Source: Parasphingopyxis sp. CP4 (GTDB lineage Bacteria; Pseudomonadota; Alphaproteobacteria; Sphingomonadales; Sphingomonadaceae). From it: 64,000 nt of DNA. The position numbers and the translations under genes are program-made. Positions 26,661 to 34,066 of this stretch are shown piece after piece (the first letter of the stretch is position 1; each line of letters begins with the position of its first letter). Under the pieces are notes generated by a model. The model ran no database searches and had not been told where the DNA came from. It worked only from the letters and a program-made list of their open reading frames with translations. Location of the stretch: assembly GCF_013378055.1 (NCBI RefSeq), contig NZ_CP051130.1:2668001-2732000 (forward strand). The letters are read 5' to 3'.

Positions 26661-27833
26661 TCAGGCGACGGCGCCGGCTTCTTTCAGCGCCGCGATGTCG
26701 CTTTCCGAATAGCCCAGGCCGGACAAAACCTGATCGCTTTGGTCGCCCGGTTCGGGAAGCTGGTCAGGCCCGCCAGTGCGCGAGCCGTTCATGTCGATCG
26801 GCAAGACCGGTAGCTGGACCGTGCGACCATCGGTCAGTGTGACATCCTGCAACCCGCCACTGGCGGCCAGATGCGGATCGTCGAACAATTCCTCCGGCTT
26901 GCCGATGGGCGCAAAGGGGAGGCCGGTGCCGTCGAGCTTTGCGATCAGCTCGGCGCTGGTAAATGTCTTCATCAGTGCTCGGATCTCGGGCATGATCTCG
27001 TCTCGGGCTTCGACACGGGAATTATTCTCACGCAGTTCCTCGCGCGCCCACAGATCGTCCAATCCAAACAGCGCGCAGAATTTCTCCCACAGCGCGTCGG
27101 TCACCACGCCGACAAAAACCGGCTCATCGGCCGTTTCGAACACATCATAGATGGCCCAGGCGGACACCCGTGCGGGCATGGGCGCAGCCGCCTGGCCGGT
27201 CACCGCCTTTTGCGCCATATGCTGGCCGACCAGATAAACTGTCGTCTCGAACAAGGACGCCTGCACTTTCTGGCCGCGCCCAGACCGATGGCGTTCTTCA
27301 ACCGCGGCGAGGATCGCGATAACGCCAAACATGCCGCCGGTTACATCGATCACGCTGGCTCCGGCGCGCAACGGCTTGCCGGGCGGGCCGGTCATATAAG
27401 CAAGCCCGCCCATCATCTGGGCAACTTCGTCCAGTGCGGTGCGGTTTTCATAGGGGCCGGGCAGAAAGCCTTTTTCCGAGCAGTAAATGAGGCGCGGATT
27501 GGTTTCGGCGAGCGCGTCATAGCCAAGGCCCAGTTTTTCCATTGCTCCGGGACGGTAATTCTCGATCAGGATATCAGCGCTCTCGACCAGCTTTTGCGCG
27601 GCCTCGAGCCCCTGCGGGTCCTTGAGATTGAGGCACAGGCTTTGCTTGTGGCGATTATACATGGGGAAATAGCCGCCGCCTGACCCGAGCAGGCGCCGGG
27701 TCCTATCGCCTCCGATCGGTTCGACGCGAACAACCTCCGCGCCGAGTTCGGCGAGCATTGCGCCGGCTGCCGGTCCCATCACCATATGCGTGAATTCAAC
27801 GACCTTGAGGCCCGAAAGCGGTCCATCACCCAT
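26661..27833 (-). CDS. CaiB/BaiF family (class III) CoA-transferase
   Basis: This 390-residue enzyme has the family N-terminus LKVVEFTHMVMGPAAGAMLAELGAEV, RHKQSLCLNLK and the catalytic aspartate in ASVIDVTGG. It moves CoA between carboxylates through an aspartyl-CoA intermediate. Its start overlaps the stop of the HMG-CoA-lyase-like gene (TAATG). In this operon (hydrolase, LeuC, LeuD, lyase, CoA-transferase) it could activate a 2-hydroxy dicarboxylic acid for cleavage by the lyase. That order of reactions is inferred. The length is normal. Confidence 0.94.
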   Translation of the reverse strand: MGDGPLSGLKVVEFTHMVMGPAAGAMLAELGAEVVRVEPIGGDRTRRLLGSGGGYFPMYNRHKQSLCLNLKDPQGLEAAQKLVESADILIENYRPGAMEKLGLGYDALAETNPRLIYCSEKGFLPGPYENRTALDEVAQMMGGLAYMTGPPGKPLRAGASVIDVTGGMFGVIAILAAVEERHRSGRGQKVQASLFETTVYLVGQHMAQKAVTGQAAAPMPARVSAWAIYDVFETADEPVFVGVVTDALWEKFCALFGLDDLWAREELRENNSRVEARDEIMPEIRALMKTFTSAELIAKLDGTGLPFAPIGKPEELFDDPHLAASGGLQDVTLTDGRTVQLPVLPIDMNGSRTGGPDQLPEPGDQSDQVLSGLGYSESDIAALKEAGAVA

Positions 27834-28762
27834 TATGCCGCCTCCTCAAAGCCAAGCGGTAATCCCGCATCCGGTGTAAATCCGTAGAGAGGTTCGCCTG
27901 GTAAGGCGGCGGCGACGATCTCGCGCACCGTGAGCAGCTTGGGAAGGTCGATCCCGGTTTCGAGATCCATCGCTTCGAGCATGAAGACAAGATCTTCGGT
28001 CACGATATTGCCAGACGCGCCCGGCGCGAATGGGCAACCGCCCAATCCGCCGAGCGAGGCATCGAATGTCGTGATCCCTTCCTCAAGCCCGGCCACCACA
28101 TTGGCGAGGCCAAGACCGCGGGTATTGTGCAGGTGGAGTGTGTTGAGCTTGTCCGCGCCAACCGCATCTTTCACCTTGCGAACAAGGCGTCGCACCTGTT
28201 CGGGATTGGCATAGCCGGTCGTGTCGGAAAGGCCGACTTCGGCGACCCCTGCTTCCATGGACGCTTCGGCAAGGCGCACGACCTGGTCTTCGGCCACGGG
28301 GCCCTCGATGGTGCAGCCAAAGGCCGTCGACAGACCGACTTCAAAATGCGGGCGCGCGCCGTCCGGCTGGGCTGCGACAAGCTCTGCAATTGCGCGGATC
28401 TCGGCCAGCATGGCCGGGTGATCCTTGCGCACATTGTTGATGCTGTGTGTTTCGGACATCGAGAAGGGGATCGACATTTTGTCGACGCCGGCTTCGATCG
28501 CCCGTTCTGCGCCTTTGAGATTGGGGATCAGGGCAACGACATCGAGGTTCGGGAGTGTCTTGGCAAAGGCGACCAGTTCGGCGGTATCCGCCATTTGCGG
28601 CAGCAATGATGGCGGCACGAAACTGCCCACCTCAATCTCGGACACGCCTGCTGCGGCTTCGGCTTCGATCCAGGCTTTCTTGGCGTCGAGCGGCATGACC
28701 CGATCGATGCTTTGGAGCCCGTCTCGCGGGCCGACTTCTGAGATATGGATATGGCCGGTCAT
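27833..28762 (-). CDS. Hydroxymethylglutaryl-CoA lyase family protein
   Basis: This ~309-residue TIM-barrel lyase has ISEVGPRDGLQSIDR (metal and substrate site) and the signature GGLGGCPFAPGASGNIVTED with the catalytic cysteine. The family cleaves 3-hydroxy-3-methylglutaryl-CoA to acetoacetate and acetyl-CoA, and relatives cleave citramalyl-CoA-like substrates. I chose ATG 28762, which has GGGAG eight bases upstream and overlaps the LeuD stop (ATGA), over a frame extension to 28816. Coupling to LeuCD and a CoA-transferase, without leucine-degradation partners such as methylcrotonyl-CoA carboxylase, argues for a substrate other than classical HMG-CoA. Confidence 0.94.
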   Translation of the reverse strand: MTGHIHISEVGPRDGLQSIDRVMPLDAKKAWIEAEAAAGVSEIEVGSFVPPSLLPQMADTAELVAFAKTLPNLDVVALIPNLKGAERAIEAGVDKMSIPFSMSETHSINNVRKDHPAMLAEIRAIAELVAAQPDGARPHFEVGLSTAFGCTIEGPVAEDQVVRLAEASMEAGVAEVGLSDTTGYANPEQVRRLVRKVKDAVGADKLNTLHLHNTRGLGLANVVAGLEEGITTFDASLGGLGGCPFAPGASGNIVTEDLVFMLEAMDLETGIDLPKLLTVREIVAAALPGEPLYGFTPDAGLPLGFEEAA

Positions 28763-29376
28763 GTGGGGTCTCCCAAATATATCCAGGGTCGCGCCTGGCG
28801 GTCCGCCTGTTGCCACGCGGCAATGCTATCGGTGTTTTTGAGTGTCAGGTCGATGGCGTCCAGCCCCTCGGTCAGCATCGCCCTGGCTTCCTCGGCAATG
28901 GTGAAATCCCAGCGGTGATCATCATCCAGCATCACGGTCTGGGCGGGCAGGTCGATGGTAACGGGCGAGTTGGCAGCGGCGATCTCATCTATGGCGGCAC
29001 GGTCGAGCGCGAGCGGCAACACGCCGTTCCGCACGGCATTGCCGGCGAAAATGGGCGCAAAGCTCTCCGCGATAATCGCTCGAATGCCATATTCGGCGAG
29101 GGCCCAAACCGCATGTTCACGGCTCGATCCGCAACCGAAATTGCGACCCGACAGCAAGACCTGGCTGCCGGAATAAGCGGGTTTATTGAGGACAAAATCA
29201 GGATCCGGATCGCGTCCGCCAATCTTTGTGTAGCGATGTCCGGCAAACAGGCCGTCGGCGAGGCCGGTCTTGCCTGTGCTCTTCATCTCGCGCGACGGAA
29301 TGATCTGGTCTGTATCCACATTGTCGCGGAGAAACGGTGCGGGCAGGGCGGTGAATATGGTGAGCGGTTCAGCCAT
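28759..29376 (-). CDS. leuD: LeuD-like hydro-lyase small subunit (3-isopropylmalate dehydratase family)
   Basis: The 205-residue swivel domain has NVDTDQIIPSREMK and the hallmark GRNFGCGSSREHAVWAL. With the LeuC-like subunit it forms an aconitase-type hydro-lyase that moves or adds water across a branched dicarboxylic acid. I chose ATG 29376 (MAEPLTIF) with GGAAAG upstream. It is separated from LeuC by an inverted repeat rather than by the usual short junction. Its partners (lyase, CoA-transferase, operator site D) suggest a degradative hydratase such as citraconate or dimethylmaleate hydratase, rather than leucine synthesis. This is inference. Confidence 0.92.
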   Translation of the reverse strand: MAEPLTIFTALPAPFLRDNVDTDQIIPSREMKSTGKTGLADGLFAGHRYTKIGGRDPDPDFVLNKPAYSGSQVLLSGRNFGCGSSREHAVWALAEYGIRAIIAESFAPIFAGNAVRNGVLPLALDRAAIDEIAAANSPVTIDLPAQTVMLDDDHRWDFTIAEEARAMLTEGLDAIDLTLKNTDSIAAWQQADRQARPWIYLGDPT

Positions 29377-29398
29377 GGGAGTCTTTCCGCTCAAGAAA

Positions 29399-29488
29399 CC
29401 GTTTGGGCTGAGCCTGTCGAAGCCCTGCAGTTTCTTCTGCTGACCGCTTTGAAGAAGTACAGCCCTTCGACAGGCTCAGGGCGAACGG
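29399..29488. repeat. Dispersed inverted repeat (GAGCCTGTCGAAG type)
   Basis: Two near-perfect arms of 28 bases (29399-29426 and 29461-29488) face each other with a 34-base spacer. Their core, CTGAGCCTGTCGAAG, is a motif I know as a frequent intergenic repeat in sphingomonads and some other proteobacteria. It sits between the leuC stop and the leuD start and would fold as a hairpin in the operon mRNA. Confidence 0.85.
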
Positions 29489-29508
29489 ATTCATTGTAAT
29501 GCCGTGCA

Positions 29509-30888
29509 TCACTGTGCCTCCCTTGGGTCGGCAATGGCGCCTGCCAATGCGCTGGCCACCACGGTTTCGGGGCTGGCAATATGGGTTTTGACATTGGGCC
29601 CTTGGCGGCTTTCGAAATTGCGATTGGTCGAGGAGATGACGCGCGCGCCCTCGCCAAAGCTTTCGCCGCCGGAATAGAAGCACATTGAACAGCCGCTCTC
29701 GCGCCACTCAAAGCCGGCGTCGGTGAACAGCCGGTCAATGCCCTCGGCCTCCGCGGCGCGTTTGACATGGCTCGAGCCGGGCACGCAGATTGCCGTGATT
29801 CCCTCGGCAATATGTTTGCCCTTGAGCATCGCCGAGGCGCGGCGGAGGTCGGAGAGGCGGCTATTGGTGCAACTGCCGATAAAGGCGGCATCGATTGCAA
29901 GGCCCTTCAGCGGCTGGCCGGGTTTCAGGGCCATATAAGACAGTGGACGCGGCTCGGCATCGTCGGGAACTTGGCCATCGATGGTGACGCTCGCTTCCGG
30001 GCTGGTGCCCCAGCTGACCATCGGTGCGATCATTGCGGCATCGATCCGGATTTCCGCATCGAAATGCGCGCCGGGGTCGCTTGCGAGAGCCTGCCAATGT
30101 GTGAGTGCCGTATCCCATTGTTTGCCGGTCGGCGCATATCGGCGATCCTCCAGCCAGGCATAGGTCTTCTCATCGGGGGCGATGAAGCCGCTCATCGCGG
30201 AAAATTCGGTCACCATGTTGCACAGCGTCATCCGGCCTTCCATCGACAGGGCGCGTACCGCTTCGCCGGCAAATTCTACCGCATGGCCCTTGCCGCCGGC
30301 CGCGCCATGGACCGCGATCAGCGCGAGGATCATATCCTTGGGCGTCACCCCTGGCGGCAGCGCGCCATCAAATGTCACGCGCATCGATTTGGGCTTGTCG
30401 AGACGTAATGTGCCGGTCGCCATTGCATGCTCGGCTTCGGACGATCCGATGCCCCAGGCGAGAGCGCCAAAGGCCCCCTGGGTGCAGGTATGGCTGTCTG
30501 GCGCGATCAACGTGCACCCGGGCAGGACGATGCCCAGCTCGGGCGAGATGACATGAACGATCCCCTGATCGGGATCCGTTACATCGAACAGAGTGATGCC
30601 GGCCGCCTCGGCAGCGGCACGCAACTCGGTGATAAATATCTGTCCGCCGGGCATCAGGGTCTGGTCGCCGCGGCCGGGACGGGTATCAACAATATGATCG
30701 GCGACCGCAAAGACGCGGGCCGGGTCCGCGACGGTCCGCCCGGCTTCGGCCAGCGCGTTGAGCGCGGCAGGGCCGGTCCGCTCGTGCAGGAAGACCCGGT
30801 CGATCGCGATCAGCTGCGCGCCGCCCGGAAGGTCGGCAACCGCGTGGCTGTCCCATAATTTATCGAAAAGGCTGGTCGCTGCGCTCAG
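29509..30888 (-). CDS. leuC: LeuC-like hydro-lyase large subunit, apparent CTG start
   Basis: The 459-residue aconitase-fold subunit has the [4Fe-4S] cysteine in GSCTNSR, the pair in SGCSMC, and the normal N-terminus LFDKLWDSHAV with VFAVADHIVDT. Between the upstream stop and residue ~79 there is no ATG, GTG or TTG in frame, although the missing N-terminal residues are encoded. Translation most likely starts at CTG 30886-30888, which overlaps the hydrolase stop (CTGA) and has AAGGGAG eight bases upstream. It works with the LeuD-like subunit. The catabolic operon context suggests hydration of a branched unsaturated dicarboxylate. Confidence 0.9.
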   Translation of the reverse strand: MSAATSLFDKLWDSHAVADLPGGAQLIAIDRVFLHERTGPAALNALAEAGRTVADPARVFAVADHIVDTRPGRGDQTLMPGGQIFITELRAAAEAAGITLFDVTDPDQGIVHVISPELGIVLPGCTLIAPDSHTCTQGAFGALAWGIGSSEAEHAMATGTLRLDKPKSMRVTFDGALPPGVTPKDMILALIAVHGAAGGKGHAVEFAGEAVRALSMEGRMTLCNMVTEFSAMSGFIAPDEKTYAWLEDRRYAPTGKQWDTALTHWQALASDPGAHFDAEIRIDAAMIAPMVSWGTSPEASVTIDGQVPDDAEPRPLSYMALKPGQPLKGLAIDAAFIGSCTNSRLSDLRRASAMLKGKHIAEGITAICVPGSSHVKRAAEAEGIDRLFTDAGFEWRESGCSMCFYSGGESFGEGARVISSTNRNFESRQGPNVKTHIASPETVVASALAGAIADPREAQ

Positions 30889-32264
30889 GATGCTGCTCCC
30901 TTGTGGCGATCGAGCAGAGCTTCATGCCAAGCGCGTGCGGCGCGGGCCTGGAGCAGCTCAAGATGCTCGATGGCGAGCTTTTCAGGCGCCAGATCGCCAG
31001 GATCGAAGGCACGCGCATGGTCCGCATCGGCGGCGTACCAGGGCTCGTAGAAATGCCGCGCGCGCACGACCTGCCAGGCGGTCGTCAGATAGGCGCCGAA
31101 CCGGTCCGGCGTCAGATCCGGATAGAGCTGGGCTGGATCGCCTGTTGGGGCGCTGGGACCATCAATGGTTGCGGCGCTGAACGAGTCCGCGATCGCACCG
31201 ATCACCGCCTGCCACCTTTGCCAGTCGGTGGGTGCATCGCCGGTCCAGTCATCAGAGAGGCCATGGCCCGGAAGATCGATATGCAGGGTCCCGCTGTCCG
31301 CTTGTGCAGCACTGGCCCGCCCCGGCGCATGCAGGATCAGCGCGTCCGCACCCGGATCGCCGCGCCAATGTATCAGGCCGTCAAAGCCGCCATGGGCAAT
31401 CGCGACAAAGCCGCGATCTGGTGCTTCGGGCAACTCGGGTGCCGGTGCATGATCGCCGTTCCGCAAATGATCGAGGCTCGCTTGCTGGTGATCGGCCGGC
31501 GTCTCGACCTTGCGGGCCGACCAGCCTGTCGGCATCTCGCCCAACCGATCGATATGCTCCTGCAACGGATCGCCATCATAGGCGGTGATCAGGCACGGCG
31601 GCATCGCTGCATCAGCCGGCGGAATATCCCGCGGCGCACGGAGCACCGCGCCATAGCCCGCCTGATAGGCGTTCCCGGCGTCGAGCATCTCGCGGACGAC
31701 AGCGTTAACGCGTACCGGATCCGCATGAGCCACCGATAGCCGATGCGCTTCATCGGTCGCGAACCAGGGGAAGAACCAGCTTTGCTCGAGGATCCGGTTC
31801 CATAGCCAGGTCAGATGCTCGCCATAATCACTCGGATGAAAGGGCGGGAGATAGGCATCGCCAAACAGCTCCATTTCCGCTGGCGTCCAGACGGCATAAC
31901 CGCCCATGGCAACCCGGCTGAAGCGATCGGGCTGTTGCTTCACCGCCGTCATCAGGATGATCGCACCCGAATGAAACCCATAGGCGGCGCAGTGATCAAT
32001 CCCGAGCGCATCGAGCAGATCATGCACGGCAGCCGCGAAATCATTGATGTCTGGATTGCCCGGCAGCGGATCGGACTGGCCAAACCCTGGCGTGTCGGGC
32101 GCTATACAGGTGAAATGCGGCGACCATGTCTCCATGAGCGCCTCATATTCAGCCGAGCTGCGCGGAGATTGGTGGATCATCAGCAGGATCGGTCCGGATC
32201 CTGCCTTGCGATAATGCACCGTGCGATTGCCGATGCGAATGAAATGGCGAGTGATGGTCATCAT
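30885..32264 (-). CDS. Alpha/beta hydrolase with degenerate second half (459 aa)
   Basis: Residues 1-270 are an alpha/beta hydrolase (oxyanion loop MIHQSPRSSAEY, PDTPGFGQSD). The nucleophile elbow reads YGFHSGA, so the usual GxSxG serine position holds His and the Ser lies one residue later. Residues ~300-450 look like a second, degenerate hydrolase core (ALILHAPGRASAAQ, LHIDLPGHGLSDDW). Most relatives are about 280 residues long, so this is a fusion or internal duplication. It is the first gene of the operon continuing into leuC, leuD, the lyase and CaiB. AGGAG directly precedes ATG 32264; ATG 32261 is also possible. Confidence 0.9.
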   Translation of the reverse strand: MMTITRHFIRIGNRTVHYRKAGSGPILLMIHQSPRSSAEYEALMETWSPHFTCIAPDTPGFGQSDPLPGNPDINDFAAAVHDLLDALGIDHCAAYGFHSGAIILMTAVKQQPDRFSRVAMGGYAVWTPAEMELFGDAYLPPFHPSDYGEHLTWLWNRILEQSWFFPWFATDEAHRLSVAHADPVRVNAVVREMLDAGNAYQAGYGAVLRAPRDIPPADAAMPPCLITAYDGDPLQEHIDRLGEMPTGWSARKVETPADHQQASLDHLRNGDHAPAPELPEAPDRGFVAIAHGGFDGLIHWRGDPGADALILHAPGRASAAQADSGTLHIDLPGHGLSDDWTGDAPTDWQRWQAVIGAIADSFSAATIDGPSAPTGDPAQLYPDLTPDRFGAYLTTAWQVVRARHFYEPWYAADADHARAFDPGDLAPEKLAIEHLELLQARAARAWHEALLDRHKGAAS

Positions 32265-32269
32265 CTCCT

Positions 32270-32300
32270 AATTTGTCCGGACAAATTTGTCTCGACAAGT
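32270..32300. promoter_or_regulatory. Tandem palindromic operators (site D) between divergent operons
   Basis: AATTTGTCCGGACAAATT (32270-32287) is a perfect 18-bp palindrome. A second, degenerate copy, ATTTGTCTCGACAAGT (32285-32300), overlaps its edge, which suggests cooperative binding by two dimers. It lies 5 bases upstream of the alpha/beta hydrolase start and 45 bases upstream of the isochorismatase start, so it can control both operons. I found no clear -35/-10 pair for either direction. Confidence 0.85.
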
Positions 32301-32345
32301 CTTTTCTTTCTGCGCACTATACGCCGGAGGAGAAAAGGAGACGAG

Positions 32346-33029
32346 ATGGCCGATCTGATGGGCACCAAAATGGTCAGCGACGGCAAGACGGCGCGCGAGA
32401 TTTTCGAGGCGGTGATGGCCAATCCTGCGCGCAAGAAATTCGGCTTTGGCGAGAAGCTCGCGATCGTCAATGTCGACATCCAGCGCGCCTATACGGACCT
32501 TGAAAGTTTCAAGACGTCTTATGTTACGGATCCGGACCAGATTGCCTATGTGAACCGGATTTCTGCGCTTGCCCGGGCCAAGGACATGCCGGTAATCTGG
32601 TCGCGTGTGGCCTATAAGGCGGACGCCGGCGATGCGGGCATCTGGGGAACCCGAACCGATACCGAAGACAGTTTGCAGAACATCAAATATGATAGCGAGC
32701 GGCATGAATTCGATCCGCGCTGCGAGATCGATTCCGACGACATGACCTATACCAAACGCATGCCGAGTGCCTTTTTTGAGACACCCCTCGCCAGCTATCT
32801 GACCTGGCACAAGATCGACACGGTGGTTGTCACCGGCGGGTCGACCTCTGGTTGTGTCCGCGCAACCGCTGTCGATTCGCTGTCGCATGGCTATCGCACG
32901 ATCGTCCCGATAGAGACCTGTGCGGACAAGCATGAAAGCTATCATTTCGCCAACCTCACCGATCTCCAGCTCAAATATGCGGATGTCGAACCGGTTCAGG
33001 CGGTGATCGACTGGCTGGAGGCGCGCTAG
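32346..33029 (+). CDS. Isochorismatase-family amidohydrolase (N-carbamoylsarcosine amidase-like)
   Basis: This 227-residue cysteine hydrolase has the catalytic Asp in VNVDIQRAY, a Lys in SRVAYKAD and the nucleophile Cys in GGSTSGCVRATAVDSLSHGY. The cis-peptide and Glu region (ETCADKHESYHFANL) is typical of N-carbamoylsarcosine and maleamate amidohydrolases. These enzymes release NH3 from small linear amides or ureides. I chose ATG 32346 with AAAGGAGACGAG upstream; the open frame runs back to 31815 antisense to the hydrolase and is not coding. It is the first gene of a nine-gene operon under site D. Confidence 0.94.
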   Translation: MADLMGTKMVSDGKTAREIFEAVMANPARKKFGFGEKLAIVNVDIQRAYTDLESFKTSYVTDPDQIAYVNRISALARAKDMPVIWSRVAYKADAGDAGIWGTRTDTEDSLQNIKYDSERHEFDPRCEIDSDDMTYTKRMPSAFFETPLASYLTWHKIDTVVVTGGSTSGCVRATAVDSLSHGYRTIVPIETCADKHESYHFANLTDLQLKYADVEPVQAVIDWLEAR

Positions 33030-33913
33030 TGCGGGAGGGCGAAGCAGATCCCGGCCTGTATGAGTTCAAGGCCTGGCGCGGGCGACCGAAGATTCGCTGG
33101 CCCGAAGGCAAGACATGTGCCGTCTGGGTCGCGCCCAATCTTGAATTTTACGAACTCGATCCGCCGGCCAATCCGCATCGCAAGAGCTGGCCCAAGCCGC
33201 ATCCCGATGTCGTCGGCTACAGCCATCGCGATCATGCCAATCGCGTCTCGCATTGGCGGATGGCCGATGTGATGAGCAAATATGGCTTTCCCGGTTCGGT
33301 CAGCCTGTCAGTCGCGCTCTGCGATCACATCCCCGAGGTCGTCGAAGATGCCAATGCGCGCGGCTGGGAGTTTTTCAGCCATGGGATTTACAACACACGC
33401 TACAGCTACGGCATGGACGAGGCGCAAGAACGCGCGATCATCGAGGACTCAATCGAGACGGTAAAGCGCGCAACCGGGCAGCAGATCCGCGGATGGCTTG
33501 CCCCGGCGCTCACCCATACGCCGCGTACGCTCGATCTGATTGCCGAATATGGTCTCGATTATACCTGCGACCTTTATCATGATGACCAGCCGACCGATGT
33601 TGCGGTTGCCAAAGGGCAGCTGACCGCCATCCCCTACAGCCTTGAAGTCAATGATCATTATGGCTTTTTCATCTATAATATGAGCCCGCGGGACTATGCG
33701 GATACGTTGATCCGACAGTTTGAAAGGCTCGCCACGGAAGGCGAGGAATCAGGCACAGTGATGTGCATACCGTTGCACAGCTATCTGATCGGTCAGCCGC
33801 ACCGGATCGGGCCATTCGAAGAGGTGTTGAAACATATCGCCAATGACGGGCGTGCCTGGATCGCCCGGGCCGGGGAAATAGTCGATGCGTTTCGGGAGCA
33901 GGGCGATGATTAG
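33029..33913 (+). CDS. Polysaccharide deacetylase family protein, PuuE-like (1)
   Basis: This 294-residue NodB-fold protein starts with GTG overlapping the previous stop (TAGTG), with TGGAGG upstream. It resembles the allantoinase-like branch (WPEGKTCAVWVAPNLEFYELD, FFSHGIYNTRYSYGM, RGWLAPALTHTPRTLDLIAEYGLDY). The HxxxH metal pair of true chitin deacetylases is not kept (HGIYN), as in PuuE-type amidohydrolases that open cyclic ureides. Next to an N-carbamoylsarcosine amidase-like gene, ring-opening of a cyclic amide is a reasonable role, but the substrate is unknown. Confidence 0.92.
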   Translation: MREGEADPGLYEFKAWRGRPKIRWPEGKTCAVWVAPNLEFYELDPPANPHRKSWPKPHPDVVGYSHRDHANRVSHWRMADVMSKYGFPGSVSLSVALCDHIPEVVEDANARGWEFFSHGIYNTRYSYGMDEAQERAIIEDSIETVKRATGQQIRGWLAPALTHTPRTLDLIAEYGLDYTCDLYHDDQPTDVAVAKGQLTAIPYSLEVNDHYGFFIYNMSPRDYADTLIRQFERLATEGEESGTVMCIPLHSYLIGQPHRIGPFEEVLKHIANDGRAWIARAGEIVDAFREQGDD

Positions 33914-33933
33914 CGTTTCAAAATCAAGACCGC

Positions 33934-34027
33934 GTCTTTGCGAGCGTAGCGAAGCAATCCAGGGCCGTTCGCGCCACGCTGGATTGCCGCGTCGCTCCGA
34001 AACAAGTTCGGGCCTCCTCGCAATGAC
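33934..34027. repeat. Dispersed palindromic repeat (GCGAAGCAATCCAG type)
   Basis: GCGTAGCGAAGCAATCCAG is followed by an imperfect inverted copy (CTGGATTGCCGCGTCGCT) and then CCTCGCAATGAC, which pairs with GTCTTTGCGAG at the left edge. This matches a repeat I know from many sphingomonad and alphaproteobacterial intergenic regions. It lies inside the operon between two deacetylase genes, in a 153-base gap that otherwise holds only the next ribosome site. Confidence 0.85.
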
Positions 34028-34066
34028 GACTGCAAATTCTCAGCTGTTCCGTCGAGGAGTCCCATC

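Noticed and set aside
26721-26730. GCCGGACAAAA inside the CaiB gene at 26661
   Set aside because: It is a half-match within a coding region, explained by the codons for the conserved C-terminal part.
31815-32345. N-terminal extension of the isochorismatase gene
   Set aside because: It is antisense to the alpha/beta hydrolase gene and passes through the operator; ATG 32346 has a perfect ribosome site and the usual family N-terminus.
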